From Microbacterium rhizosphaerae (lineage in GTDB: Bacteria > Actinomycetota > Actinomycetes > Actinomycetales > Microbacteriaceae), in the NCBI RefSeq assembly GCF_034120055.1, contig NZ_CP139368.1, positions 3,906,001-3,970,000 on the forward strand: a DNA stretch of 64,000 bases. Direction: 5' to 3'. Both the position numbers and the translations under genes were made by a program. The first letter of the stretch is position 1; every line of letters begins with the position of its first letter. This document shows positions 1 to 8,666 of the stretch, in pieces. The notes under the pieces were generated by a model that saw nothing but the letters and a program-made list of their open reading frames with translations, made no database searches and was not told the DNA's origin.

Positions 1-312
1 GTACAGGGTGAGGTCGACGCTCACCTCGTGTTCGGCGCTCGGGTCGACGGGCAGGTCTCCGGAGAGCACGGCGGAGTCCGTGGGGAACCACCACTCGTCG
101 ACGTCGTCGACCATCTCGGCGAAGGTGCGGGAGCGGCCGTTCATCTCCCAGCGCAGGGAGTCGGTCGACGCGGCCACGCCGTCGATCGTCAGCCCGGCGC
201 CCGCGATGCAGGATGCCGGAAGGGCCCGGTACCAGGGGATGCGCACCTCGACGGCGGCGCGAAAGCCGTCCGTCCGGAGCGTGCCGTGCTCGATGATGCG
301 ATCCGGGATCAC
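1..312 (-). CDS. C-glycoside deglycosidase beta-subunit-like (CarC/DUF6379), 3' end cut by window edge
   Basis: Starts at a GTG (310-312) preceded by a strong AGGAGG four bases upstream and reads open for 104 codons to the left edge, so the C-terminus is missing. The visible part has the pattern of small CarC/DUF6379 proteins: an early IPWYRAL segment, a beta-rich body, an IDG turn and a DEWWF segment. It aligns by eye with the N-terminal domain of the fusion protein at 18491-19969 and with the stand-alone protein at 20876-21277. In characterised systems this subunit pairs with a TIM-barrel alpha subunit to cut the C-C bond of 3-oxo-C-glycosides. Its partner may lie left of the window. Family assignment fairly secure; substrate is inferred. 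Confidence 0.75.
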   Translation of the reverse strand, partial: MIPDRIIEHGTLRTDGFRAAVEVRIPWYRALPASCIAGAGLTIDGVAASTDSLRWEMNGRSRTFAEMVDDVDEWWFPTDSAVLSGDLPVDPSAEHEVSVDLTLY

Positions 313-343
313 AAGTCCTCCTCGACTTAAATCTTGTTTCTAC

Positions 344-372
344 AGTCTATTGTTTGAAATCGACATAAGCAA
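344..372 (-). promoter_or_regulatory. putative sigma70-type promoter for the left-edge carC-like gene
   Basis: On the minus strand TTGCTT (367-372) is followed by a 17-base spacer and TAGACT (344-349), inside an AT-rich island unlike the surrounding GC-rich repeats. It would start transcription about 25-30 bases upstream of the GTG start at 312, so this gene can be transcribed independently of the oxidase gene to its right. A TTATGT hexamer overlaps the -35 region, as near the binding-protein genes. Confidence 0.5.
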
Positions 373-383
373 GCGCCGCGAGT

Positions 384-726
384 GAGACGAGGTCGCGAAT
401 TCCACGTTTCGTCTCGCTCGTTCCTCGCTCGCTCAACGGCCGGCGGGGGAACGGTCGCTGAGCGAGCGCCAGCGAGACGAAACGAGGTCGCGGGTTCCAC
501 GTTCCGTCTCGCTCGTTCCTCGCTCGCTCAACGGCCGGCGGGGGAACGGTCATTGAGCGAGCGCCAGCGAGACGAAACGAGGTCGCGGGTTCCACGTTCC
601 GTCTCGCTCGTTCCTCGCTCGCTCGACGACCGGCGGGGGAACGGTCGTTGAGCGAGCGCCAGCGAGACGAAACGAGGACGCGGGTTCCACGTTCCGTCTC
701 GCTCGTTCCTCGCTCGCTCAACGGCC
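384..726. repeat. 95-bp tandem repeat array, about 3.5 copies, each internally palindromic
   Basis: Copies begin at 411, 506, 601 and 696 with exact 95-base spacing; a partial copy precedes (384-410) and the last is truncated near 726. Each unit has a GTCTCGCT...CTCGCTCGCTCAAC arm and, about 15 bases on, the matching GTTGAGCGAGCG..AGCGAGAC arm, so every copy can form a long imperfect hairpin. The array fills the 426-base gap between the oxidase stop (739) and the carC-like start (312). I see no gene in it: frames that read through it are low-complexity R/S/E repeats. Related single copies occur at 38175-38301. Confidence 0.9.
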
Positions 727-738
727 CGTATCGCTCGC

Positions 739-2295
739 TCACCGACCAGGGTCGGCGAGCTCCGCCGCGATACGTCGGGCGCCCCGTACGGCGAGCGCGA
801 CCGACGTGAGCGTCGGGTTGCACGCGGTGGCCGTCGGGATGACGCCGTTTCCGGCGACGAAGACGCCGGGCGCCGACCACACCTCGCTGTCCGGACCGCA
901 CACACTGGTGCCGTCGTCCGTCGCTCCCATCCGGACGGTGCCCTGGTAGTGCAGCGAGGCGCCGAGCGGCATCGTGAACGGGCGCTCGTCGATGGGCTCC
1001 CCCACCGCGTTGCCGAGACGCACGATCTCCGCGCGGGCGCGGTCGAGCACCTCCCGGTCGCGGTCGGTCAGCCGATAGTGCAGGCTCATCGACGGCATGC
1101 CGTACGCATCCGTCTCGTCGTCCGAGAACTCGACGCGGTCGTCCCACTGCAGGTCCTTCGCGGTGAACAGGCCCAGGCCCACGATCGAGCCGGGAACCGC
1201 GGGATCGTCCTCGGCGAGCGGGACGGGCGAGGCATCCAGCTGCATGATCTGGCCGTGCCACGGCTCGGCATCGGTGAACGGCACCCAGCTGACCCCGCTC
1301 TGCTCGCTGAGGGCGCCGGCGACGATGTCGTGCTCGTCGGACTGCCCCGCGGGTGCGGCCGCAGCGGAGCCGCCGGGGGCGGCGTCCCGGATCCGCGACG
1401 CGAACACGACCTGCGACTGGTCGTTCAGCATGCGACCAAGGGCGCGGGGGCGGATGCCCGAGGCGAAGAGCACTTGGGGCGTGCGCAGCGCGTCCGCGGC
1501 CACGACGACGAAGCGGGCCCGCACCTCGTGCACCTCTCCGGTGCGCTGATCGCGCACCTCGACGCCCGCCGCGCGGCCGTTCTCGAGGAGCACGCGGGTC
1601 ACGAGCGAGTCGTCGAGCAGGGTGAAATTCGGGTTCCGGCGGGTGACGTCGCCGAAGACGACGTCCGAGCCCGACCACACGAGACGGCCGTCCTCCCGGC
1701 GATGCACGGCGAGCGGCATGCGCTGGACGCGCCGGTCGGCCGGGCGCCCGGCGTCGACGGCTGCCGCGAGGCGATCGCGCACGAGCTCGGTGAAGGGCGC
1801 GCCGTCGAAGGCGTGCGTCGTGACGCCGAGCAGGCGGTCGCCCTCATCCAGCAGCTCGTCCAGGTCGTCGAGGAACGCGATGCGCTCGCTCTCGCCCGGT
1901 CGCGGGCACGCGGCCGTCCAGTGCGCGCCCATGCCGCCGACGTTGCTCGAGAAGGCGGCGACCGGCAAGCCGTCCTCGCCGGGGAACGCGAAGCCCTCGT
2001 CGAGCAGATACGTGCCGGGGCGTGCCATGCGGTCGCCGGATTTCACGGCGCCCGGACCGTTCACGGTCGCGGCCTCGGCGCCAGGCCCCTGCGACCGGTG
2101 CTGCGCCGCGGCGCGGGCCGCGGCATCCTCGATGTTCTTCACGTGCGCACCGGGCGGATCCGAGACCGTCGGGCCCACCTCGAACATGGCGACCGTCGCC
2201 TGCGGCGCCTGCTCGCTGAGAATGCGCGCGTACGCGGCGCCCGTCGGGCCGCTGCCGACGATCGCGACATCGACGGCATCAGGGTATCGGGTCAT
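739..2295 (-). CDS. GMC-family FAD oxidoreductase, CarA-like C-glycoside 3-oxidase
   Basis: 518 aa. Dinucleotide-binding GSGPTG at residues 14-19, a GGMGAHWT motif at 120-127 (His125 sits where pyranose 2-oxidase carries its flavin-linked His), and the C-terminal His449 (HYQGTVRMG) / Asn493 (CNPTL) pair typical of GMC catalysis. The closest match I know is CarA of Microbacterium, a flavin enzyme that oxidises C3 of the glucosyl group of carminic acid and flavone C-glycosides, preparing it for CarBC. The ATG overlaps the stop of the TIM-barrel gene by 4 nt, so it is translationally coupled. A second homologue lies at 21291-22886. Exact substrate and whether FAD is covalent cannot be read from sequence. 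Confidence 0.8.
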   Translation of the reverse strand: MTRYPDAVDVAIVGSGPTGAAYARILSEQAPQATVAMFEVGPTVSDPPGAHVKNIEDAAARAAAQHRSQGPGAEAATVNGPGAVKSGDRMARPGTYLLDEGFAFPGEDGLPVAAFSSNVGGMGAHWTAACPRPGESERIAFLDDLDELLDEGDRLLGVTTHAFDGAPFTELVRDRLAAAVDAGRPADRRVQRMPLAVHRREDGRLVWSGSDVVFGDVTRRNPNFTLLDDSLVTRVLLENGRAAGVEVRDQRTGEVHEVRARFVVVAADALRTPQVLFASGIRPRALGRMLNDQSQVVFASRIRDAAPGGSAAAAPAGQSDEHDIVAGALSEQSGVSWVPFTDAEPWHGQIMQLDASPVPLAEDDPAVPGSIVGLGLFTAKDLQWDDRVEFSDDETDAYGMPSMSLHYRLTDRDREVLDRARAEIVRLGNAVGEPIDERPFTMPLGASLHYQGTVRMGATDDGTSVCGPDSEVWSAPGVFVAGNGVIPTATACNPTLTSVALAVRGARRIAAELADPGR

Positions 2296-3086
2296 GCCGA
2301 CACCGCCAGCTCACGGATGAGGACGACGGATGCCGCGGACTCCTGCGTCGGGTAGTACTCGAGGCCGATCGGGCCGTCGTAGCCGGAGCTGCGCAGAATG
2401 CCGAGGCGCTCGGCCCAGTCGAGGTCGCCCGATCCGGGCTCGCCGCGGCCCGGCGCGTCGGCCAGCTGCACGTAGACGATGAGGTCGCCCGCGTTCGCGA
2501 GCTCGGCCCTCATGTCCTCGCCCTCGACGGCCGAGTGGTAGATGTCGTACAGCACGCCGAAACACGGCGAGTCGACGCCGCGCGCCACGTACACGGCCTC
2601 GGCCGTGCGGTCGAGCAGCGAACCGGGGTGATCCACCCGCACGTTGACCGGCTCGAGGGCCAGCGTGATGCCGGACCCGTCGATCTGCGCGATCGCCTTC
2701 TGGTAGATCTCGATGAGCTTGTCGAGCTGCACCTGGCGCTTCCAGCCCCCGAAGCCCGTCCCGCTTCCGACGACGATGCGGGGGCAGCCGAGGTCCTGCG
2801 CGATCGCGACGCCCTCGTCGAGCTTGCGGTAGAACTCCGAGTGGTCCCACGGCGGGATCATGAACTGGGTGCGGGGCTCGGACAGCTGGGCCGTGAGCTT
2901 CGTTCCGGTCTCCTCCAGCGCAGCCTTCAGCGCCGGGAGGTCTTTGGGCGTCGCGGGCGCGTCGGCGCCGGTCGGCCCCCACATCTCGACGGCGGTGAAA
3001 CCGGCGGCGGCCGCCGCGCGCACGCGGTCGTGGTAGTCGCCGGCCTCGGTGAACAACAGCTCGATATTGGGTGCGAGTTCGTACAT
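2292..3086 (-). CDS. sugar phosphate isomerase/epimerase-type TIM barrel (hydroxypyruvate-isomerase-like)
   Basis: 264 aa, the usual length for the xylose-isomerase-like TIM-barrel superfamily. Metal-ligand positions are in place on successive strands: Glu in LALEPVN, Asp in VLYDIYHS, Gln in VYVQLAD and Glu in IGLEYYP. It resembles hydroxypyruvate isomerase (Hyi) more than the CarB-like proteins at 19971-20879 and 18491-19969. Its stop overlaps the oxidase ATG by 4 nt. Likely acts on the oxidised (3-keto) sugar released in the pathway, or is a divergent deglycosidase alpha subunit; the sequence alone does not decide. Confidence 0.75.
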   Translation of the reverse strand: MYELAPNIELLFTEAGDYHDRVRAAAAAGFTAVEMWGPTGADAPATPKDLPALKAALEETGTKLTAQLSEPRTQFMIPPWDHSEFYRKLDEGVAIAQDLGCPRIVVGSGTGFGGWKRQVQLDKLIEIYQKAIAQIDGSGITLALEPVNVRVDHPGSLLDRTAEAVYVARGVDSPCFGVLYDIYHSAVEGEDMRAELANAGDLIVYVQLADAPGRGEPGSGDLDWAERLGILRSSGYDGPIGLEYYPTQESAASVVLIRELAVSA

Positions 3087-3102
3087 GATTGCCTTTCTGG
3101 TC

Positions 3103-3124
3103 GGTCCCCGAGCCTGTCGAAGGG
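3103..3124. repeat. short dispersed repeat, GGTCCCCGAGCCTGTCGAAGGG type
   Basis: A 22-base element sits in the 38-base gap between the TIM-barrel start (3086) and the SnoaL-like stop (3125). GAGCCTGTCGAAGGG-type sequences are known to me as abundant intergenic repeats of Microbacteriaceae and related actinobacteria, often as half of a larger palindrome. Only one arm is seen here. Confidence 0.5.
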
Positions 3125-3496
3125 TCAGAACATGGGGTGGTCGTGGGCGGCGTGCACGGGAACCTGCTGCAGCACGTCCCAGTGCTCGACGATCCGGCCG
3201 TCCTCGAATCGGTAGATGTCCGCGACCGCCGCGTGGGGCGCGCCGGGTCGGGAAGCCTTCACGTGCACCATCGCCAGATCGCCGTCGACGAGGATGCGCT
3301 GGATCTCGAACCGCGCATCGGGTGAGCCGTCGAACTTCGGCGTCAGCAGCTCGACGGCGGCGGCCGGGCCGTCCACGATCGTCGGGTTGTGCTGGACGTA
3401 GTCGTCCGCGACCAGCAGGGCGAACGCATCCGCCACGCGCTTGTGCGTGTAGAAGAGGTCGCAGAAGCGCTCGAACGCGGCGCGGTTGTCGGTCAT
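3125..3496 (-). CDS. SnoaL-like / NTF2-fold protein
   Basis: 123 aa, the compact size of NTF2-like proteins. The N-terminal helix, the DDYVQHNP segment and the final VADIYRFEDGRIVEHWDVLQ block are the SnoaL-like hallmarks. The ATG overlaps the stop of the GH106-like gene by 4 nt, placing it in the same operon. Members act as small cyclases, isomerases or unknown hydrolases; in a sugar operon it may process an oxidised intermediate, but that is a guess. Confidence 0.75.
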   Translation of the reverse strand: MTDNRAAFERFCDLFYTHKRVADAFALLVADDYVQHNPTIVDGPAAAVELLTPKFDGSPDARFEIQRILVDGDLAMVHVKASRPGAPHAAVADIYRFEDGRIVEHWDVLQQVPVHAAHDHPMF

Positions 3497-6303
3497 GCGT
3501 CGTCCTCCCGCAGCGGTGCGAGCGTCACAGGCCCGAGCAGGCCGGTGGGCTCCTGCGGGGCGAAGGCGGAGAAGAAGTCGGGCTGCGCCTTCACGAGGGT
3601 GTTGACGACCTCGATCTCCAGCACGTTGGTCGCACGCAGGACGCCGTCCGGCACGTCGAAGACGTAGGGCGGTGCGATGCGCGTGCCGAGGTCGACGCCG
3701 TTCAGGCGCACGCTCGCCACCTCGAAGACGGCGCCGAGGTCGAGGCGCGCGGGACCGGTCGCAGCGGTGGAGAGGGATGCGGTGTACCGCAGCGTCCCGC
3801 TGAACCGGGGCAGCAGGCCCGGCCGGTCGAGCGGCACGAGCTCGTCCAGTTCACCCCACGGCCTGAACTCCGGATACTCCGTCGCGGTCGCGGTCGACAC
3901 GCTCCAGGTCGGCGCGACGGGATGCGACTCACCCGCGGTGACAGCAGGGGCAACGGGCAGTCCGTCCCAGGCCTCGGGATCCCCGACCAGCAGCACGATC
4001 GCCTCACCGGGGCCGAGGTCGATATCCACGGAGGTCTCCGCCGCCCCCGGGGCTTCGAGCACGGCCGCTCCCGCGGTCGTCGGCAATCCGGCGGAATTCG
4101 GGCTCTCGGAGCCGAAACGCCCGATTCCGGCCGGATCACCGACGGTCGACGAACGGCGCAGAATCGGCGATCCGGCGGATATCGGGCTTTCCAGGCCGAA
4201 ACGCCCGATATCCGCCGGATTTCCGCCGCGGAGCGCGGGCATCCGGGATGCCACGGCCGAGGGCCGGCCGGAGAACGCGTCGAACCGCACCGCCTCGCCG
4301 GCGCGCGGCACCGTCACGGCGGCCTGCACGCGGTCGCGCACCGACTCGTTGACGAGCATGACGACGTCGGCGTCGCCGTGGTCGATCCGCAGCGTTCGCA
4401 GGGACGGCGCATCCACCGACACCCGCACCGCGCGGTCGGTCATGCCGGACACGGCATCCACCAGCTCCCCGAGCGGCACGGCGCGGAACCGCGCCCGCAA
4501 CGCCTCGGCGGCCCCGTCGGCGACCTCGGGGACGCTGTCGACGAAGACGACCGGCACTCCGGCGTCGTCGAGCCGCAGCAGTTCCGACGCGATGTGCGCA
4601 GGCAGGAACGCCGACCCGGGCACGACGAGCGCGTCGTACTCCTCGGCTCCCGCGACCAGCGCCGCCCCGTCGACGGATGCGGCGGCCAGCGCGTCGCCGG
4701 GCAGGACGTCGGCATCGAGCTGCGCCTCCATGAGCACCCGCAGCGGGCGCTCGAAGGGCTCCGCCTCGCCGAGCCACTCCGCGTCGGCGTGGTAGAGCAC
4801 GGCGAAGGGCGCGACGTGTGCGCCGCCCTGCAGCAGGTGGCTGAGCCTGTTCGTGTACGCGCTCAGCACGTGCTGGTGCCGGTACTGGGGGTTCTCACCC
4901 CGGGCGTAGAAGTGCGGCGGGCAGTCGAGGTCCGGGAACGGCGCCGGCGAGAAGGCGTGCGGCACGATGTGCGTGACCCCGCGGACGAGCAGGTGATTCG
5001 TGAGCCACGTGAACAGGCGCAGCCCCGCGTACCAGCCGTAGGCGCCGATCGTCTCGCACATCGACCGTCCGCGCTTGCGCGGGTCGAGGTGCGCGGCGGA
5101 GGAGGCGAGCTTGGCCAGGCCGAAGTGGAAGAAGTCGCCGTCTGCCGCTCCGGACATGTTCCCGAACGGCCCCCGCGCGAAGCCGGGCACGACCTGGCCG
5201 CCGATGATGTCGACCCCCGCCATGTCCTGTCCGGCCATCGCGCGGAAGTAGTGCCCGGCACCGGGGCCGAGGCGGGCGTGCGCGCCGTTGTCCTCGATGA
5301 CATGCCCGATGTACTCGACGTCGTGCGTGCGGCACCAGGCGCCCAGTCGACAGCTGAAGCTCTCGGAGTAGAGCCGGCTCACGGCATCCATGAACGCGTA
5401 CCGCACGCGGCGCTCGGCGCCGCGACCCGGCGCCCACAGCAGGGGCAGGCTCAGCAGCGCATCCGCCCCGAGCGCCCCTTCGAGAAGCGGCAGGATGCGG
5501 TCGTTCCACGGCAGCGGCACCCGCGTGCCGAGCTGCGAGCCGAAGTCGAACGTGTCGGGGTCGTTGTACAGGCCGGGCTCGTCGCTGAAGAAGCCGGCGA
5601 TCGTGTCGCCGAACTCGTCGGCGTACCGGGCGTGGATGCGTTCGTACACGCTGTCGATGAGCAGCTGCGTCGAGTCGGGGTTGAGGTAGTCGATGTGGTC
5701 CGCGTGCGGCGCGCTGCCCCCATCGGCCGTGACCGAGAGGAAGAAGACGCGCCACCAGCCGTCCGGGATGTCCCAGTGGATGACGCCGTCCGCGATGCGG
5801 TCGGTGAGGTCGACCGGCTCGCCGACCAGCTCGTCCGAGTCCTCGGCGCGGGGATAGGCCATCACGCGCAGCAGCTCCCCCGGATCGAGGGATGCCGAGG
5901 GCCCCCAGAACTGCCGCCGCTCGACGAGGAACGACGCGCCGACGGCCGGCCCGACGGCATCCGTGTGCCGCTCGACGAGGAACCGGCGACGCAGCCCGGC
6001 CGGAGCCGTCGCGACGGCCCCGCCCGCGTGCCCCGTCGGGAACGTGTCGTCGTCGAAGAACCAGACCTTCATGCCGCGCCGGCGCGCGATCTCGAGGACG
6101 GCGTCGACGTCGCGCCACCAGCCCTCTTCGAGGAATTCGGGATGCGGGCGCGCCTCGAGGATGACCGCGCCGATGCCGGCATCCGCGATGCGCTCCATCT
6201 CCTCGCGGACGATCTCGACCGGTCCGCCCTTCTGCCAGAAGAGCGGCATGATCACGTTCGGGACGGCGCCCGTCACGGCGTCACGCAGTCGCTGGAGGGT
6301 CAT
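3493..6303 (-). CDS. GH106-like glycoside hydrolase (alpha-L-rhamnosidase type)
   Basis: 936 aa. The N-terminal half has blocks typical of the GH106/rhamnosidase group: KVWFFDDDTFPTGHAGG, GFFSDEPG with an acidic pair, and CETIGAYGW. The C-terminal 150 residues look like the jelly-roll sugar-binding fold (RLNGVDLGTRIAPPYVFDV). No signal peptide, so it should act inside the cell on imported oligoglycosides, in keeping with the neighbouring transporter. Start chosen at the ATG overlapping the GH43 stop by 4 nt. Oddity: residues encoded by 4085-4221 contain two in-frame copies of a palindromic DNA element, giving two similar peptides with the core IGRFG.ESP.SAG. The specificity (rhamnose) is inferred from family resemblance. 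Confidence 0.7.
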   Translation of the reverse strand: MTLQRLRDAVTGAVPNVIMPLFWQKGGPVEIVREEMERIADAGIGAVILEARPHPEFLEEGWWRDVDAVLEIARRRGMKVWFFDDDTFPTGHAGGAVATAPAGLRRRFLVERHTDAVGPAVGASFLVERRQFWGPSASLDPGELLRVMAYPRAEDSDELVGEPVDLTDRIADGVIHWDIPDGWWRVFFLSVTADGGSAPHADHIDYLNPDSTQLLIDSVYERIHARYADEFGDTIAGFFSDEPGLYNDPDTFDFGSQLGTRVPLPWNDRILPLLEGALGADALLSLPLLWAPGRGAERRVRYAFMDAVSRLYSESFSCRLGAWCRTHDVEYIGHVIEDNGAHARLGPGAGHYFRAMAGQDMAGVDIIGGQVVPGFARGPFGNMSGAADGDFFHFGLAKLASSAAHLDPRKRGRSMCETIGAYGWYAGLRLFTWLTNHLLVRGVTHIVPHAFSPAPFPDLDCPPHFYARGENPQYRHQHVLSAYTNRLSHLLQGGAHVAPFAVLYHADAEWLGEAEPFERPLRVLMEAQLDADVLPGDALAAASVDGAALVAGAEEYDALVVPGSAFLPAHIASELLRLDDAGVPVVFVDSVPEVADGAAEALRARFRAVPLGELVDAVSGMTDRAVRVSVDAPSLRTLRIDHGDADVVMLVNESVRDRVQAAVTVPRAGEAVRFDAFSGRPSAVASRMPALRGGNPADIGRFGLESPISAGSPILRRSSTVGDPAGIGRFGSESPNSAGLPTTAGAAVLEAPGAAETSVDIDLGPGEAIVLLVGDPEAWDGLPVAPAVTAGESHPVAPTWSVSTATATEYPEFRPWGELDELVPLDRPGLLPRFSGTLRYTASLSTAATGPARLDLGAVFEVASVRLNGVDLGTRIAPPYVFDVPDGVLRATNVLEIEVVNTLVKAQPDFFSAFAPQEPTGLLGPVTLAPLREDDA
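4085..4137. repeat. palindromic element copy A inside the GH106-like gene
   Basis: Arms 4085-4103 and 4119-4137 are near-perfect inverted copies (AATCCGGCGGAATTCGGGC against its complement with a few mismatches) around a 15-base loop. It lies in frame in a coding region and has a second copy 84 bases on. Confidence 0.8.
4169..4221. repeat. palindromic element copy B inside the GH106-like gene
   Basis: Arms 4169-4187 and 4203-4221 match in 18 of 19 positions as an inverted repeat, with a 15-base loop containing the same GGCCGAAAC/GAGCCGAAAC core as copy A. Spacing between copies (84 bases) is a multiple of three, which keeps the reading frame. Confidence 0.85.
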
Positions 6304-7814
6304 CGCGAGGCCTGCTCGCCCAGCGACCGATAGCGGAAGCTCCGGAAGACGACCTGGCCGTCGCCCGCGGCGAAGATCGCCGGACGCAGGCTCTTCAGGT
6401 CGTTGATCGTCGCCGAGTGCGCACCCGACGTGTCGTACCGCACGCCGTGGCGCTGCCACTCGCCGCCCGGGTGCCGGTGCCAACCGGTCACGATGTGGTG
6501 GTCGTTCTGCAGGCGGAGCTGGATGCCGCGACCCGGCTCGGCCGGCTCACGCCAGTGCGTGCGGATGCCGCCCGCAAAGCTGTGCATCGCCTCGCCGTCC
6601 CAGCCCATGCCGTAGAACAGGCGGTCGTTGAAGTACAGCAGCAGTCCGCCGAGCACGTCGCCGGAGGTCTCGAGCTCGACCTCCACTTCGAACGCGCGGT
6701 CCATCGACCAGGTCGTGAGGGGTGAGGAGTCCGCGGGTCCGGTGCCCTTGCCGGCCAGCACGAGTCCGTCGGCGAACACGGCGCGGGACTGCTCGTCGGG
6801 ACCGGGGTTGTCGAACACCCAGCGCTCGCCCCACGCGGGGGCCGTGAAGTCGTCGGAAGGCGCCGGCACGGGGGTCGGCTCCGCACCGGGACGCGGCAGA
6901 GGCAGCGGCGCACCGAGGTCGCGCGCCGGCGCGATCGGCCAGCCGTCCTCGGTCCACTCGATGGGCTCGAGGAGCGCCTGGCGACCGAGGGTGCGGTAGC
7001 CGTTCTCGTAGCCGTGCGAGACCATGAACCACTGATCCGCCGGTCCTTCGAGGATCGTGGCGTGCCCGCGCGACCACCACGCTTCGTCGACGCTCCACGT
7101 GCGGGCGACGGGGTTGTGCGGGGAGTTCTCCCACGGCCCGAGCACCGAGCGGGAGCGGGCGACGATCACCATGTGCCCGGTGGCCGGACCTCCAGTGCCC
7201 CCCACGGCGCTCACGAGGTAGAACCAGTCGCCGCGCCGGAAGAACTTCGGCCCCTCGAGCGCGTAGGCCTCGGTGACCCACTCGTCCGGGTAGCGCCAGC
7301 CGTCATAGCCGTGCTCGAGCGGCGTCACGGCGGTCAGGCCGTCCGGGCTGAGCCGGCAGCGACGGATGCCGGCGACGAAGAGGTAGCGCTCTCCGTCCTC
7401 GCCCACGACATGGCCGGGGTCGATCGCGCCGGAGACTCCCGTGTACACCGGTTCGCTCCACGGGCCCTCCGGGCGGTCGGCATGGATGACCCACACCTGC
7501 GGTGCATCGATGGCGTCCGACCACGAGCTCGGGATGAACGGGATGTAGATGAAGTACCGCCCATCGTGCTCGACGAAGTCGGGCGCGAACACCGTGCTGA
7601 GGGGCTTCTCGACCGCGGACGTGACGAACGTCCAGTTGACGAGATCGGGCGAGCGCCAGATGGTGAGCCCCGGCGACGCGTCGAACGACGAGTACGTGAG
7701 GTAGTAGTCGTCGCCGACCCGCAGCACGCTCGGGTCCGGCCGATCGCCCGGGAGAACGGGGTTGCGGAAGTGTCCGTCCCCGAGGTCGGGGGCGGGTCGA
7801 CGGGTCTCGATCAT
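6300..7814 (-). CDS. GH43-like glycoside hydrolase
   Basis: 504 aa. The N-terminal five-bladed-propeller part has the GH43 acidic triad in its usual context: RPDPSV (Asp, base), AIDPGHV (Asp) and LEGPKFF (Glu, acid). The last 200 residues resemble the beta-sandwich that follows the propeller in beta-xylosidase/arabinofuranosidase-type GH43 enzymes. No signal peptide. It lies 6 bases downstream of the permease stop and overlaps the next gene by 4 nt. Likely removes arabinose or xylose from imported glycosides; exact linkage unknown. Confidence 0.8.
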   Translation of the reverse strand: MIETRRPAPDLGDGHFRNPVLPGDRPDPSVLRVGDDYYLTYSSFDASPGLTIWRSPDLVNWTFVTSAVEKPLSTVFAPDFVEHDGRYFIYIPFIPSSWSDAIDAPQVWVIHADRPEGPWSEPVYTGVSGAIDPGHVVGEDGERYLFVAGIRRCRLSPDGLTAVTPLEHGYDGWRYPDEWVTEAYALEGPKFFRRGDWFYLVSAVGGTGGPATGHMVIVARSRSVLGPWENSPHNPVARTWSVDEAWWSRGHATILEGPADQWFMVSHGYENGYRTLGRQALLEPIEWTEDGWPIAPARDLGAPLPLPRPGAEPTPVPAPSDDFTAPAWGERWVFDNPGPDEQSRAVFADGLVLAGKGTGPADSSPLTTWSMDRAFEVEVELETSGDVLGGLLLYFNDRLFYGMGWDGEAMHSFAGGIRTHWREPAEPGRGIQLRLQNDHHIVTGWHRHPGGEWQRHGVRYDTSGAHSATINDLKSLRPAIFAAGDGQVVFRSFRYRSLGEQASR

Positions 7815-7820
7815 CCCGGG

Positions 7821-8663
7821 TCAGCCCTTGAGTCCGCCGGCGTAGCCCTGGATGAACTTCCGCTGGGCGAACGCGTAGAACGCCAGGATCGGGATCATCG
7901 AGACGATGACGATCGCGAAGATGAGGTTCCACTGCGAGACGAGCGAGCCGACGTAGCTGTACATCACGACGGGCAGCGTCTGCCACGGCGTTCCGTTCAG
8001 GAAGATCAGCGCCGTGAAGAAGTCGTTCCACACGATGAGCCCGGCGAGGATCGACACGGTGCCGGTCGCCGGGGACATGAGCGGGAACACGATCCGCCAG
8101 AACACCTGGTACCTGTTGGCGCCGTCGATCACGGCCGCCTCTTCGTACTCCACGCCGAGGTTGCGGAAGAAGTTGGCATAGAGGAACACCGACAGGGGAA
8201 GCAGCATCCCGGTGTAGATGATGACCATGCCCCACGGGTTGCCGACGAGTCCCACGCTGCGCGCCCCGATGTACAGCGGCAGCGTGCCCAGCTGCGTCGG
8301 CAGGATGATCGCCACGAGGAACAGGTAGAAGGAGCGTCGGCTCCACCGGCTCGTGGAGCGGGCGATGCCGTACGCGGCGACCGAGCCGAGCACCACCAGG
8401 AGCAGGATGCTGCCGACCGTGATGACGACACTCGCCAGCAGACCCGCCCAGATGTTGCCCGACGAGCTGGACGACGGCGACAGCAACTGCACGAAGTTGT
8501 CGATCGTGGGCTGGGTGGGCGGTGCGACCGCCGCGGTGTTCAGGATCTGCGGGAGGGTCTTGAAGGACCCCATCAGCAGGATCCAGAAGGGCAGCAGCAG
8601 AATCGCGGTGGCGAGGATCGTGATGATCTCGACCGTCAGGGTCTTCTTGGTGTAGCGGAACAC
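7821..8663 (-). CDS. CUT1 carbohydrate ABC transporter permease (MalG type)
   Basis: 280 aa, starting at GTG. Several hydrophobic spans, and the EAA loop that contacts the ATPase is clear (EYEEAAVIDGANRYQVFWRI, about two thirds along). The C-terminus FAQRKFIQGYAGGLKG is typical of MalG-like inner subunits. It follows the MalF-type gene after 3 bases. No ATPase gene is near; CUT1 systems of actinobacteria commonly share one MsiK/MalK-type ATPase encoded elsewhere. Confidence 0.9.
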   Translation of the reverse strand: MFRYTKKTLTVEIITILATAILLLPFWILLMGSFKTLPQILNTAAVAPPTQPTIDNFVQLLSPSSSSSGNIWAGLLASVVITVGSILLLVVLGSVAAYGIARSTSRWSRRSFYLFLVAIILPTQLGTLPLYIGARSVGLVGNPWGMVIIYTGMLLPLSVFLYANFFRNLGVEYEEAAVIDGANRYQVFWRIVFPLMSPATGTVSILAGLIVWNDFFTALIFLNGTPWQTLPVVMYSYVGSLVSQWNLIFAIVIVSMIPILAFYAFAQRKFIQGYAGGLKG

Positions 8664-8666
8664 GGG

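Noticed and set aside
384..726. CRISPR array
   Set aside because: Units are contiguous 95-base tandem copies with no variable spacers and no cas genes nearby.
347..1678. Minus-strand frame covering the repeat array
   Set aside because: Repeats translate to R/S/E-rich sequence and the frame is out of phase with the oxidase gene.
3049..6333. Very long open frame on the plus strand
   Set aside because: Arg/Ala-rich shadow of the minus-strand GH106-like gene; no domain, and the opposite strand has motifs and 4-nt junctions.
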